A stretch of 64,000 nucleotides of DNA. Source: JASGDC01 sp047608145. Lineage in GTDB: Bacteria; Actinomycetota; Actinomycetes; Actinomycetales; Micrococcaceae. A program made the position numbers and the translations under genes. Positions within the stretch are counted from its first letter, which is position 1, and every line of letters begins with the position of its first letter. The notes under the pieces are model-generated. The model worked only from the letters and a program-made list of their open reading frames with translations, was not told the DNA's origin and searched no databases. Below, piece after piece: positions 41,625 through 51,280 of the stretch. Location: positions 1 to 64,000 of the forward strand of contig JASGDC010000010.1 of NCBI GenBank assembly GCA_047608145.1, written 5' to 3'.

Positions 41625-42301
41625 GTACTATAATCAGCGCTAAAGATATCAAGAAAAATTTTGGCGAAGCTAAAGTGCTAAAAGGTATTTCTTTGGAAAT
41701 CGAACAGGGTGAAGTACTTGCAGTAATGGGACCAAGTGGGTCTGGTAAGACTACGCTATTGCATGCGTTAGCTGCAATTATTGATATTGATAGTGGTGCA
41801 GTAGACTTTGCTGGCCAAGATATTTCAAAACTTAACGATGAGCAGCGTACTATTTTACGCCGTACAGCTTTTGGTTTTGTGTTCCAGTTTAGTCAGTTAG
41901 TGCCAGAACTTACTGTTCTTGATAATGTCGCGTTACCATTACTGTTAAATGGTGAGCGTAGAAAAAATGCTTATAAACAAGCTAAGAAATGGTTAGACGA
42001 AGTTGGACTAGATGATAAATATGATAGTTTGCCAAGCGAAATATCAGGTGGACAAGCCCAACGCGTAGCAATTGCTAGAGCAATGGTCGTACAGCCGAAA
42101 ATCCTATTTGCTGATGAACCAACTGGTTCGCTAGATAGCCTTAGTTCTGAAAATGTCATGGAACTTTTCATAAATATGGTTAAAGAACATGGCACTACCG
42201 TAGTTATGGTTACTCACGAACCAAGTATTGCGGCTTATGCCGATCGAGAAATTATCGTACGTGACGGTATGCTTTCCGGGGTGAGCCAATATGCATATTA
42301 G
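41621..42301 (+). CDS. ABC transporter ATPase (LolD/MacB type)
   Basis: A 226-residue ATPase with Walker A GPSGSGKTTLL, Q-loop FQFSQL, signature ISGGQAQRVAIARAM, Walker B ILFADEPTGSLD and switch His in VTHEP. The FtsX-type permease gene overlaps its end by 11 bases. This type of pair (MacB-like) usually exports peptides or antibiotics or senses them, and is not an importer. Confidence 0.93.
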   Translation: MSTIISAKDIKKNFGEAKVLKGISLEIEQGEVLAVMGPSGSGKTTLLHALAAIIDIDSGAVDFAGQDISKLNDEQRTILRRTAFGFVFQFSQLVPELTVLDNVALPLLLNGERRKNAYKQAKKWLDEVGLDDKYDSLPSEISGGQAQRVAIARAMVVQPKILFADEPTGSLDSLSSENVMELFINMVKEHGTTVVMVTHEPSIAAYADREIIVRDGMLSGVSQYAY

Positions 42302-44462
42302 TTGGTTATTATTTAAAAAGTCTGGAAAGAGTAATCGAAATAGACTTATGCTTACCACTGCTGCAGTTGCAGTAGGAATGCTTATGATTATGGTTTTTAC
42401 TGCAGGAGTTAATGCCTTATCAGAACGTCAAAATCATACACAATGGCGCAACAACTTCTTCCATAATTCGGTTACCACTAAAGAGATTCATGGCGTAGCA
42501 CCATTAAAGGTATCTCTTGTACCAAATGGCAATTTAGATAAGTATCAAGAAATAAATATGAATGTAGTTTCTATGTATGCCACCGGTAGTAACTCACCAG
42601 AGTTACCAGGTTTAATTACACCTAAACCAGGAGAGTATTATGTTTCTCAAGGTCTAAAAATGCTGATGCAAGATCATCCAGAATATAATATGGGTGCTCG
42701 TTTTGGCGATAAAGAAATCGGCGTGATTCCAGATAAGTACGTCGGATCTCCTGATTCGTTAGATGTAATTCGTGGTATGAGCCAAGCTGAATCAAATAGT
42801 CCTACTGTGGCATCTTTTTATAGCATAAGTGCCAATCCTAAGAACCCAGCAGGTGGTGGAGTAACCGCCATTATAGTCTTGCTTGGCGCGACTATTTTAT
42901 TTACACCAATTATAGTTTTTTTGATTATTGCTACTCAGATTGGCAGTGTGCAGCGTGAACAACGTTATGCGGCACTTAGATTAATCGGTGCTACCAAAAC
43001 TCAAGTAAATAAAGCGATTATGACAGAGTCAGCAGCTGCAACTTTAGTTGGGGCAGTGTTAGGGACTATTGCTTTTTACCTAGTGCGAATCCCATTAGAT
43101 CAATATCGTTTCGAATTGATGCGTTTTTATCCTGCAGATATTAAGGTAACTTTTTTGCAATATTGTCTATTAGTATTGCTGTTGCTTGGACTTTCAATCG
43201 GAGCTAATTGGTGGGGAATGCGCAAAGTCAGTGTTTCTCCATTAGGGGTGGCTCGTAAACAAGTCCGTGTTAAAAAGCCTAGTATCCTTAGAGTTTTCCC
43301 TTTAGCTATTGGTCTGTCAATTTTTATAGCAATGTTAACAGTCGGTAAAAATTGGGTAAGGGAAAATACTCAAAGCATGGCACCAATGTTAGTTTTAATG
43401 TTTGGAGTAGTCTTGGTGATGTTTGGCTTGTTATTAGCAGGTCCATACTTGACTCGAGTTTTTTCCACTTTAATTGCAAAAAATGCTAGAAGAGCAAACA
43501 CTTTGATTGCTACTAAGCGTATTGAAAGTCAATTTAAGGGTGTATTTAGAAGTGTAAGTGGAGTAGTGTTGGCACTGTTCGCAGGAAGTTTCTATTTGAC
43601 TGCAGTAAGTGGTGTAGATGCTTATAGTCAAAATGCAGTCAAAAATAATGGATATTCACAGTTAAAGCCAGGTACTGCTATGATTTCTGGAACTAAAATA
43701 CCTGCAAATTACGGAAATAATCTTAAAGGACAAGATTATATTGAGTCAGTAATTCCAGTTTTAACCACAGAAAAAGGTAGTGCAATTCCTTGTAGTGAAA
43801 TGACAAACTATACTGATCTTAATTGTGGAACTAACACAGGTTATGGAATTGTAGATTTTAATAGTGCAGTAGTAGAAAAACCACAAGTTAGTCAAAATAT
43901 TACTGGAGTTGGTAATTCGGACTATTTAGTGAAAATAAAATCTGATGCAGATATTGATAAATTACGCAGTTATGTAGCTTCCACAATTCCAGCTGGGCAT
44001 TCTCCTGCTGACGCAAGCTATGTAATTAGTGGTACTGGAGCTCAAAAGCCAGTAATTAATCCATTGATTCCTGAATTAGCGGGATTGGCTTATGTAGGTA
44101 TGGCAGTTACTTTATTTGTAGCTATTGTCAGCTTGTTAGTTTCTACAATTGGTGGTTTTTATGAACGAAAACATGCATTTGCTACTTTGCGTCTAGGCGG
44201 AATGACATTAGGGCAAATGCGTCAGACAGTATTGATTGAGTCATATATTCCGTTGTTTTTTGTATCGTTACTGTCAGCAGGTATTGGCTGTTGGGTTGGT
44301 TATGCGACTATTTCTGGTCTTAATAACGCCATTAAAGTATCGTTAGAACCATCGTATTTTGCAATCGTCATCGGAGCGTTGGTACTTGCTGGGATAGCAA
44401 TCTATTCAACGCTACCGATGCTTAAAAATTTGACGGAACCTGAACAGAACCGTACTGAATAG
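42291..44462 (+). CDS. FtsX/MacB-type ABC permease
   Basis: A 723-residue membrane protein with one N-terminal helix, a first FtsX-like three-helix module (about 200-310, with EQRYAALRLIGATKTQVNKA), a second set of helices near 340-450, an extracellular stretch and a C-terminal FtsX module (ERKHAFATLRLGGMTLGQMRQ). The duplicated FtsX layout is typical of actinobacterial drug or peptide exporters controlled by PadR. Substrate unknown. Confidence 0.88.
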   Translation: MHISWLLFKKSGKSNRNRLMLTTAAVAVGMLMIMVFTAGVNALSERQNHTQWRNNFFHNSVTTKEIHGVAPLKVSLVPNGNLDKYQEINMNVVSMYATGSNSPELPGLITPKPGEYYVSQGLKMLMQDHPEYNMGARFGDKEIGVIPDKYVGSPDSLDVIRGMSQAESNSPTVASFYSISANPKNPAGGGVTAIIVLLGATILFTPIIVFLIIATQIGSVQREQRYAALRLIGATKTQVNKAIMTESAAATLVGAVLGTIAFYLVRIPLDQYRFELMRFYPADIKVTFLQYCLLVLLLLGLSIGANWWGMRKVSVSPLGVARKQVRVKKPSILRVFPLAIGLSIFIAMLTVGKNWVRENTQSMAPMLVLMFGVVLVMFGLLLAGPYLTRVFSTLIAKNARRANTLIATKRIESQFKGVFRSVSGVVLALFAGSFYLTAVSGVDAYSQNAVKNNGYSQLKPGTAMISGTKIPANYGNNLKGQDYIESVIPVLTTEKGSAIPCSEMTNYTDLNCGTNTGYGIVDFNSAVVEKPQVSQNITGVGNSDYLVKIKSDADIDKLRSYVASTIPAGHSPADASYVISGTGAQKPVINPLIPELAGLAYVGMAVTLFVAIVSLLVSTIGGFYERKHAFATLRLGGMTLGQMRQTVLIESYIPLFFVSLLSAGIGCWVGYATISGLNNAIKVSLEPSYFAIVIGALVLAGIAIYSTLPMLKNLTEPEQNRTE

Positions 44463-44513
44463 TTTGTATAGTAGAAATACGTACGAGACAAATATTTAGA
44501 GATAGAGGGAACC

Positions 44514-45584
44514 TTGGAGCAGATAGTAGGCACTAATCTTGTGTTAGCAATTTGGGTGGATACATTAATTGTAGGTATAAGCTTATACTTTAGCTTCAAA
44601 ACTAATAAGGTACGTCTGTTAAATGGGATGTTAGCGACAATACTATTATTTAGTTTTAGTGTGGCAGTGACTGCAAGCATATTTTTATTAGATAATAAGT
44701 TCTTATTGTATGCCTGGGTAGCTCTTGTCACTATAGTATTCTTCATAATCATAGTCTTAGCAGCCTCTATGGGAATCCTACTACTTTGGAATGCAGTATT
44801 AGTATGGCGTCGTGAGAGTCACTCATTAGGCAATTCACTAACTTTATTGTTAGGAGCTTATCTGGTCTTTTCGCCGCTGCTATTTAGCTTATTTGATGCT
44901 ATCTTTCCCAAAGAAGTTGCCAATACTATTCGTTATCTAAGCTGGGCAATATTTGCATACTTTGTCTTCTGGTTGATTAACTTCGTTATGTCTTTTTTGC
45001 TTTATTTGCTATTTCGGCCAAAATATAACCAAAAGTACATCATTGTCCTTGGTGCAGGGTTACTTAATGGATCTGAGCTATCGCCTTTATTAAAGTCACG
45101 TGTCGATATCGCTTTAGATTTTGCCAATAAGCAAATCACGAAAAAAGGTATACCGCCATTATTAATTATGTCTGGCGGTCAAGGACATGATGAGACGATC
45201 CCAGAAAGTAAGGCAATGCATGATTATGCGCTTACGACTGGATATCCCAAAGATTTAATTATCGAAGAGAATCAATCAAAGAATACCTATCAAAATATGG
45301 CTTATTCCAAAGAAATTCTTAAACAACGGAATATTCCTCTAAATAAGGGTATTTTTGCAACTAGTGACTACCATGTTTTCCGTGCTGCTGGATACGCACG
45401 CTTAGTAGGAAAAAATATTGATGGTATTGGAGCCCGTACTAGCAGGTATTTTATCTGGAATGCATTGCTTAGAGAGTATATCGCTATTTTGATGAACCAT
45501 AAGAAGTTCCATTTTATTTGTTTGGCGCTAATAGTTATTTTTACCGTTGGTGGAGTAATAGATACTGAAATCCGAAATCATTGA
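44514..45584 (+). CDS. YdcF-type (DUF218) membrane protein
   Basis: A 356-residue protein starting with TTG after AGAGGGAAC. Residues 1-170 contain about five membrane helices; the C-terminal half is a DUF218/YdcF domain (YIIVLGAGLLNGSELSPLLKSR, MSGGQGHDETIPESKAM, ATSDYHVFRAAGYAR). A final helix closes the protein. The family (SanA, ElyC, YdcF) is linked to envelope integrity, but the reaction is unknown. Confidence 0.8.
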   Translation: MEQIVGTNLVLAIWVDTLIVGISLYFSFKTNKVRLLNGMLATILLFSFSVAVTASIFLLDNKFLLYAWVALVTIVFFIIIVLAASMGILLLWNAVLVWRRESHSLGNSLTLLLGAYLVFSPLLFSLFDAIFPKEVANTIRYLSWAIFAYFVFWLINFVMSFLLYLLFRPKYNQKYIIVLGAGLLNGSELSPLLKSRVDIALDFANKQITKKGIPPLLIMSGGQGHDETIPESKAMHDYALTTGYPKDLIIEENQSKNTYQNMAYSKEILKQRNIPLNKGIFATSDYHVFRAAGYARLVGKNIDGIGARTSRYFIWNALLREYIAILMNHKKFHFICLALIVIFTVGGVIDTEIRNH

Positions 45585-45657
45585 TATTAAAAGAAGTGCT
45601 TATTTATTTTTTATCCTGGTAAATTTTGTCGTAGCTTATTGTTAAGCTAGTAATACT

Positions 45658-47973
45658 ATGATTCATCCACTTCTTGAAGGCCTTAATCCACAACAGGCCG
45701 CAGCAGTAAAGCACATTGGTGCCCCATTAGTAATTGTGGCAGGTGCTGGCTCGGGTAAAACTAGAGTTTTAACGAATCGCATTGCTTATTTATTAGAGAC
45801 TAAACAAGCATTGCCAGGCGAGATCTTAGCAATTACCTTCACGAATAAAGCTGCAACTGAAATGCGTGATCGTATTGAGAAATTAGTTGGGGACCGAGCG
45901 AAAAACATGTGGATTTCGACCTTCCACTCGACTTGTGTGCGAATTTTACGCTATGAAGCTAAGAATGTGGGTCTAAAATCTAACTTCACAATCTACGATG
46001 CTCAAGATGCACAGCGGTTACTGACAATGGTAATTAAAGACTTAAATCTTGATACTAAACAGTTTAATCCACGTACTTTTTCTTATCGCATCTCAGATTT
46101 GAAAAACCGCCTAATCGATGAAGATGCTAACGCGAACCAAGCTAATTATAATGATCCAAAAGAGCGGGCGTTGGCAGAAGTTTACCGCAATTATCAGCAG
46201 CGGCTACGTAATGCTAATGCTATGGACTTTGATGACTTAATTATGAACGTAGTCAATATTTTCCGAGCATTCCCAGCAGTTGCTGATGCATACCGACGTC
46301 GTTTTCGTCATGTCTTAGTAGATGAGTACCAGGATACGAATCATGCACAGTATGCCTTAATTCAAGAGTTAGTTAAAGATAGTAGTGATGGTGCAGTCAA
46401 AGCTCCAGAATTAACCGTAGTAGGAGATGCAGATCAGTCTATTTATGCTTTCCGCGGTGCTGATGTCCGTAACATCACTGAGTTTGAAAAAGACTTTCCA
46501 AATGCTGCGACCATGTTATTGGAACAGAATTACCGTTCTACGCAAAATATTTTAGATGCAGCAAATGCTGTTATTTCTAAAAATGGAGATCGTAAAGAAA
46601 AGAGTCTTTGGACAGCCGCAGGCAGTGGAGCGCCAATAATTGGCTATGTCGGCGAAAACGAGCATGACGAAGCACAGTTCATCGCTGAAGAAATTGATAG
46701 GTTGATGATTGATGAAGGTATAAAACCAGGAAATGTTGCCGTTTTCTACCGTACTAACGCACAATCGCGTGCTCTAGAAGAGATTTTAATGCGAGTTGGT
46801 ATTCCATACAAAGTTATTGGCGGTACTAGATTCTATGAACGTAAAGAGATTAAAGATGCTTTAGCGTATCTGCGCGTATTAGCAAATACTGATGATGAAG
46901 TTAGTTTACGTAGGATTTTAAATGAACCTAAGCGTGGAATTGGTGCCACTGCTGAAAATAAGCTAGCTGCTTATGCAGAGCGTTACGAAATGAGTTTTTA
47001 CAATGCGTTACTTAAAGCAGATAAAAATCAGTATTTAGCTACTCGAGGTGCGAAAGTTGCCAAAGCATTTGGTCAATTACTTGAAGAATTACGAGAGACT
47101 GCTGAGAGTTCAGGGCCAGCAGCAGCACTTGAAGCCGTGTTAGAGCAGACTGAATACTTAAAGAAGTTACGTGAAAGCAAAGACCCACAAGATGAATCTC
47201 GAGTTGATAACTTATCTGAGCTGATAGCTGTTATTAAAGAATATGAACGAGAAAATGAAGAAGCAACTCTTGATGGCTTCCTAGAGCAAGTGGCTTTAGT
47301 AGCCGACGCAGATCAGATTCCAGATGTGCCAGATGATGCTAGCCAAGATGAACAAGAAGCAATTGCTGAAGCAAAACGAGGTGGGATGGTGGCCTTGATG
47401 ACTTTGCATACTGCAAAGGGTCTAGAATTCCCGGTCGTTTTCTTAACTGGTATGGAACATACAATTTTTCCACATTCCCGCTCACTTTATGACCAAAAAG
47501 AATTATATGAAGAACGCCGATTAGCTTATGTAGGATTCACTCGCGCTGAGCAGCGTTTATATTTAACTAGGTCTGAGCAACGTAGTTTATGGGGGCAGCC
47601 TCAATATAATCCACCAAGCCAATTTTTGGAAGAGTTCCCAGACCATCTAATCGAATGGAAACGGTTAGGAGGTAATCAGTTTGCTTCAACACAAACTAGT
47701 TACCGTAGTAATTCCAGTTTTGGGAATGGTTTTAGTGCAACTAGAACTCCAATTAGTAGGGGCAGTAAGCGCTCTATAGCTAACTTTAATATTGATCCGA
47801 ATCGTAAAGTTTTGGATGTTAAAGTCGGGGAGCAAGTTAAGCATGCGAAGTTTGGTTTAGGTACAGTGATTAACCTCGAAGGTAGTGGTGATAAAACTGT
47901 CGCAAAGATTAAATTTAGTGGTGCAGGTGAGAAGCGACTTTTGTTGCGTTATGCACCGCTAGAAAAGGCTTAA
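45658..47973 (+). CDS. pcrA: ATP-dependent DNA helicase PcrA/UvrD
   Basis: A 771-residue superfamily I 3'-5' helicase for repair and replication. Motifs in order: LNPQQAAAV (Q), AGAGSGKTRVLTNR (Walker A), AITFTNKAATEM, VDEYQDTNHAQY (Walker B), GDADQSIYAFRGAD, EQNYRSTQNIL, TLHTAKGLEFPVVF and AYVGFTRAEQRLYLT. The C-terminal tail ends in the PcrA-type domain (VGEQVKHAKFGLGTVINLEG). The start MIHPLLEGLN is canonical. Confidence 0.95.
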   Translation: MIHPLLEGLNPQQAAAVKHIGAPLVIVAGAGSGKTRVLTNRIAYLLETKQALPGEILAITFTNKAATEMRDRIEKLVGDRAKNMWISTFHSTCVRILRYEAKNVGLKSNFTIYDAQDAQRLLTMVIKDLNLDTKQFNPRTFSYRISDLKNRLIDEDANANQANYNDPKERALAEVYRNYQQRLRNANAMDFDDLIMNVVNIFRAFPAVADAYRRRFRHVLVDEYQDTNHAQYALIQELVKDSSDGAVKAPELTVVGDADQSIYAFRGADVRNITEFEKDFPNAATMLLEQNYRSTQNILDAANAVISKNGDRKEKSLWTAAGSGAPIIGYVGENEHDEAQFIAEEIDRLMIDEGIKPGNVAVFYRTNAQSRALEEILMRVGIPYKVIGGTRFYERKEIKDALAYLRVLANTDDEVSLRRILNEPKRGIGATAENKLAAYAERYEMSFYNALLKADKNQYLATRGAKVAKAFGQLLEELRETAESSGPAAALEAVLEQTEYLKKLRESKDPQDESRVDNLSELIAVIKEYERENEEATLDGFLEQVALVADADQIPDVPDDASQDEQEAIAEAKRGGMVALMTLHTAKGLEFPVVFLTGMEHTIFPHSRSLYDQKELYEERRLAYVGFTRAEQRLYLTRSEQRSLWGQPQYNPPSQFLEEFPDHLIEWKRLGGNQFASTQTSYRSNSSFGNGFSATRTPISRGSKRSIANFNIDPNRKVLDVKVGEQVKHAKFGLGTVINLEGSGDKTVAKIKFSGAGEKRLLLRYAPLEKA

Positions 47974-48009
47974 ACCTTTGGTAAACCAAGGCATTTAAGT
48001 TAGACTAAG

Positions 48010-48036
48010 TTTAAGCGATGATTGCTTAAATATAAA
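48010..48036 (+). promoter_or_regulatory. Inverted repeat and -10 box before sucC
   Basis: TTTAAGC (48010-48016) and GCTTAAA (48024-48030) form a perfect 7-bp dyad immediately followed by TATAAAAT, a likely -10. It could be an operator controlling sucCD. No protein can be assigned. Confidence 0.4.
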
Positions 48037-48058
48037 ATTACGATAAGAAGGGTCAGAC

Positions 48059-49228
48059 GTGGATCTATTTGAATATCAAGCGCGGGACATGTTTGAAAAA
48101 CATGGAGTTCCAGTGCTTAAAGGTATCACTGTTGATACTCCAGAAGATGCAAAGAAAGCAGCTGAAAAACTTGGTGGCGGGGTAACTGTCGTTAAAGCAC
48201 AGGTTAAAATTGGTGGTCGTGGTAAAGCTGGCGGTGTAAAAGTCGCAAAGACACCTGATGAAGCTGAGCAGTATGCAAAAGACATCTTAGGAATGGACAT
48301 CAAAGGTCACACAGTTAAGAAAGTGATGATTGCCGAAGGTGCCGACATCGCTGAAGAGTACTACTTCTCAGTATTGCTAGACCGCTCAAACCGTACTTAC
48401 CTAGCTATGTGTAGCGTCGAAGGTGGTATGGAAATTGAGAAATTGGCAGTTGAAAAGCCAGAAGCTCTAGCAAAGGTTGAAGTTAACCCATTAACTGGTA
48501 TTGATGCTGAAACTGCAGAGAAGATTGTTAAAGAAGCTAAGTTTGACGATGAAACTGGTAAAAAGGTAGCTCCAGTTCTTGAAAAACTATGGACAGTGTT
48601 TAAAGAAGAAGACGCTACATTGGTAGAGGTTAACCCACTTGTTCAGACTGGTGACGGTGAGGTAATTGCCCTTGACGGTAAAGTTTCTCTTGATGATAAC
48701 GCAGACTTCCGTCACAAGGATCATGAAGAACTACAGGATAAGACTGCTGCTGACCCACTAGAAGAAAAAGCTAAAGGTCTAGGTCTTAACTATGTGAAGC
48801 TTGATGGCGAAGTTGGTGTTATTGGTAACGGTGCTGGTCTAGTGATGAGTACGCTAGACGTAGTTGCTTACGCAGGTGAAAATCACGATAACGTGAAGCC
48901 AGCTAACTTCCTTGATATCGGTGGTGGTGCATCAGCAGAGGTCATGGCTAATGGTCTTGATGTAATCCTTGGCGATGAGCAAGTTAAGAGTGTATTCGTT
49001 AACGTATTTGGTGGTATTACTGCTTGTGATGCAGTTGCAACTGGTATTGTGAAAGCCCTAGAAATTCTAGGCGATTCTGCATCTAAACCATTGGTAGTGC
49101 GTCTAGACGGTAACAGCGTCGAAGAAGGACGTAAGATTCTTGCTGCAGCTAACCATCCATTGGTTACGCTTGCTGAAACAATGGACGAAGGCGCAGATAA
49201 AGCTGCTGAATTAGCGGCAGGAAAGTAG
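48059..49228 (+). CDS. sucC: Succinyl-CoA synthetase beta subunit
   Basis: With SucD converts succinyl-CoA to succinate with formation of ATP or GTP in the TCA cycle. 389 residues, GTG start after AGAAGGG. ATP-grasp fold: KAQVKIGGRGKAGGVKVA and the C-terminal domain with NFLDIGGGASAEVMANGL and NVFGGITACDAVATGI. Six bases separate it from sucD. Confidence 0.96.
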   Translation: MDLFEYQARDMFEKHGVPVLKGITVDTPEDAKKAAEKLGGGVTVVKAQVKIGGRGKAGGVKVAKTPDEAEQYAKDILGMDIKGHTVKKVMIAEGADIAEEYYFSVLLDRSNRTYLAMCSVEGGMEIEKLAVEKPEALAKVEVNPLTGIDAETAEKIVKEAKFDDETGKKVAPVLEKLWTVFKEEDATLVEVNPLVQTGDGEVIALDGKVSLDDNADFRHKDHEELQDKTAADPLEEKAKGLGLNYVKLDGEVGVIGNGAGLVMSTLDVVAYAGENHDNVKPANFLDIGGGASAEVMANGLDVILGDEQVKSVFVNVFGGITACDAVATGIVKALEILGDSASKPLVVRLDGNSVEEGRKILAAANHPLVTLAETMDEGADKAAELAAGK

Positions 49229-49234
49229 GTAGTA

Positions 49235-50122
49235 ATGTCAATTTTTCTAAACAAAGATTCAGTAGCTATCGTCCAAGGTATTACTGGTGGTGAAGGTACT
49301 AAGCACACTCCTTTGATGCTTAAAGCTGGCACTAACATCGTTGGTGGTGTTAACGCACGTAAGGCTGGTACTGAGGTAGAGCATGAAGGTAAAACTCTTC
49401 CAGTTTATGGCACTGTAAAAGACGCTATGAAAGAAACTGGTGCTGATACTTCAATCGTATTCGTACCACCAGCATTTGCTAAAGATGCAGTGATTGAAGC
49501 TATTGATGCTGAGATTGGCCTTGTAGTAGTTATTACTGAGGGTATTCCAGTGCAAGATACAGCTGAATTCTGGGCTTATGCAGAAAAGAATGGTAACAAG
49601 ACTCGTATTATTGGTCCTAACTGCCCTGGTATTATCACTCCAGAAGAAGCTCTTGTAGGTATTACTCCAGCGACAATTACTGGTAAAGGCCCTATCGGTT
49701 TAGTTTCTAAGTCTGGTACTTTAACTTACCAGATGATGTACGAGCTTCGTGACATCGGGTTCTCTACAGCTATCGGTATCGGTGGTGACCCAGTAGTGGG
49801 TACTACACACATCGATGCGCTAGAAGTTTTTGAAGCTGATGACGACACTGAAGCAATCGTGATGATTGGTGAAATCGGTGGCGACGCTGAAGAGCGTGCT
49901 GCAGAATACATCAAGAAGAACGTCAAGAAGCCAGTTGTTGGTTATGTAGCAGGTTTCACAGCGCCAGAAGGTAAGACAATGGGGCACGCAGGTGCAATTG
50001 TCTCTGGTTCAGCTGGTACTGCACAGGCTAAGAAAGAAGCTTTGGAAGCAGCAGGAGTTAAAGTTGGTAAGACACCTACTGAGACTGCTGAACTACTTCG
50101 CAAGATTTACAAAAAATCTTAA
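49235..50122 (+). CDS. sucD: Succinyl-CoA synthetase alpha subunit
   Basis: Binds CoA and carries the phospho-histidine. 295 residues; CoA-binding N-terminal domain (QGITGGEGTKHTPLMLKAG), PNCPGIITP and the active-site histidine in MGHAGAIVSGSAGTA. Followed by a strong terminator that ends the sucCD transcript. Confidence 0.97.
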   Translation: MSIFLNKDSVAIVQGITGGEGTKHTPLMLKAGTNIVGGVNARKAGTEVEHEGKTLPVYGTVKDAMKETGADTSIVFVPPAFAKDAVIEAIDAEIGLVVVITEGIPVQDTAEFWAYAEKNGNKTRIIGPNCPGIITPEEALVGITPATITGKGPIGLVSKSGTLTYQMMYELRDIGFSTAIGIGGDPVVGTTHIDALEVFEADDDTEAIVMIGEIGGDAEERAAEYIKKNVKKPVVGYVAGFTAPEGKTMGHAGAIVSGSAGTAQAKKEALEAAGVKVGKTPTETAELLRKIYKKS

Positions 50123-50141
50123 ACTCCAATTCCCTAATCAT

Positions 50142-50176
50142 AAAAGCGGAGTCCTCTTACGAGGACTCCGCTTTTT
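50142..50176 (+). terminator. Terminator of sucCD
   Basis: AAAAGCGGAGTCCTC pairs perfectly with GAGGACTCCGCTTTT around a TTAC loop, followed by T residues. Confidence 0.95.
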
Positions 50177-50400
50177 CATTTTAAATAAACTCTCCACTTG
50201 TCCCACAAGTATTTTTATTTATTAGAAGCAATTACATACATTTTTCCCAAATACATATGAAATTCTGCATGAAAATGGGAAAAATTCATGTATTGCTATG
50301 TGGGCTTTTAAAATTTTCAGACATATTTTGGATAAAAAATAAAAAAAATTTCATTTTTCTACTTGCGTTTGACCCAAGGCAAACCCGTAACGTTATTATC

Positions 50401-51152
50401 ATGAGTGTGAAGAAACAGATTTGGCCCACAGCAGAAGTAGTAAAAATGGCTGGAGTATCTTCTAGAACAATTACGTCATTATCAAAAGATTGGTTTATTA
50501 GAACCAATTTTGGTGAAGAATGGTGTAATTCGTTACTACGGACAAGATGAGTTGTTAAAATTGCAGTAAATCGTTATTTCGCCAGCAGGATGTGCCTTTG
50601 GTAGAGATTAAAGGGATATTAACTGGTGAAAAGGATCAACTGGCTGTTTTAGATGCACACTACACTTGGTTGCTAAATGAAAGTAAGCGTTTGCAACATC
50701 TTGCTGAAACTGTTGCAAAAACCAAGGAAATGTTAGTGAAAGGGGAAAAGATGGAAACTAAAGAGATGTTTGACGGTTTTGACCATAGCCAATACCGCAA
50801 TGAAGCAATTAATCGCTGGGGTAAGGATAAGGTTGAATCTAGTGAAAAGAAATTTAACGCAATGTCTAAGGATGAGCAGCAAGCATTTATGCAGGAGCAT
50901 GAAAACCTTGTGAAACGTTTATCTGATGCGAAGCGCGCAGTCTTAGCATCTGATAGTGCAGAAGTTCAGGATATTGTAAAAGATCACTATACCCGGGTTC
51001 AGTATTCTTGGACACCGGATGCTGAAAGCTATAAAGGCTTAGGTCAGATGTATGTCGATGATAAGCGCTTTACTAAAACTTATGACAAACATGAGGAAGG
51101 TACTGCAGAGTTACTAAACGAAGGTATTAAGATTTTCGCTAAAACTCTATAG
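50401..51152 (+). pseudogene. TipA-type MerR regulator with two frameshifts in the DNA-binding part
   Basis: The rebuilt protein has a MerR helix (TAEVVKMAGVSSRT...RHYQKIGLLEP...RYYGQDELLKLQ) then a coiled coil and TipAS-type ligand domain. One extra A (50473) and one extra T (50567) break the DNA-binding half; dropping both gives a single frame. From GTG 50592 to 51152 the TipAS part (186 residues, e.g. HSQYRNEAINRWGKDKVE and QYSWTPDAESYKGLGQMYV) remains open. TTGACC (50369-50374) and TATTAT (50394-50399), spacer 19, resemble a MerR-type promoter but would start inside the frame. Confidence 0.8.
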
Positions 51153-51280
51153 AGTTCTGACGAATAAGTGGATGTTCTATACAAAAATAAGTGGGTTGTA
51201 ACCTTCTCTAGTGTTTGGTAGGTCATCCACTTTTCTATGTGTAGCTTGGTGGTTTCAGGTAGGTTAGTTATCCTTAAGGC

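Noticed and set aside
50257..50550. 97-codon gene beginning upstream of the MerR pseudogene
   Set aside because: The first 48 codons have no family pattern; the recognisable MerR start is the ATG at 50401 and the frame ends at the first frameshift.
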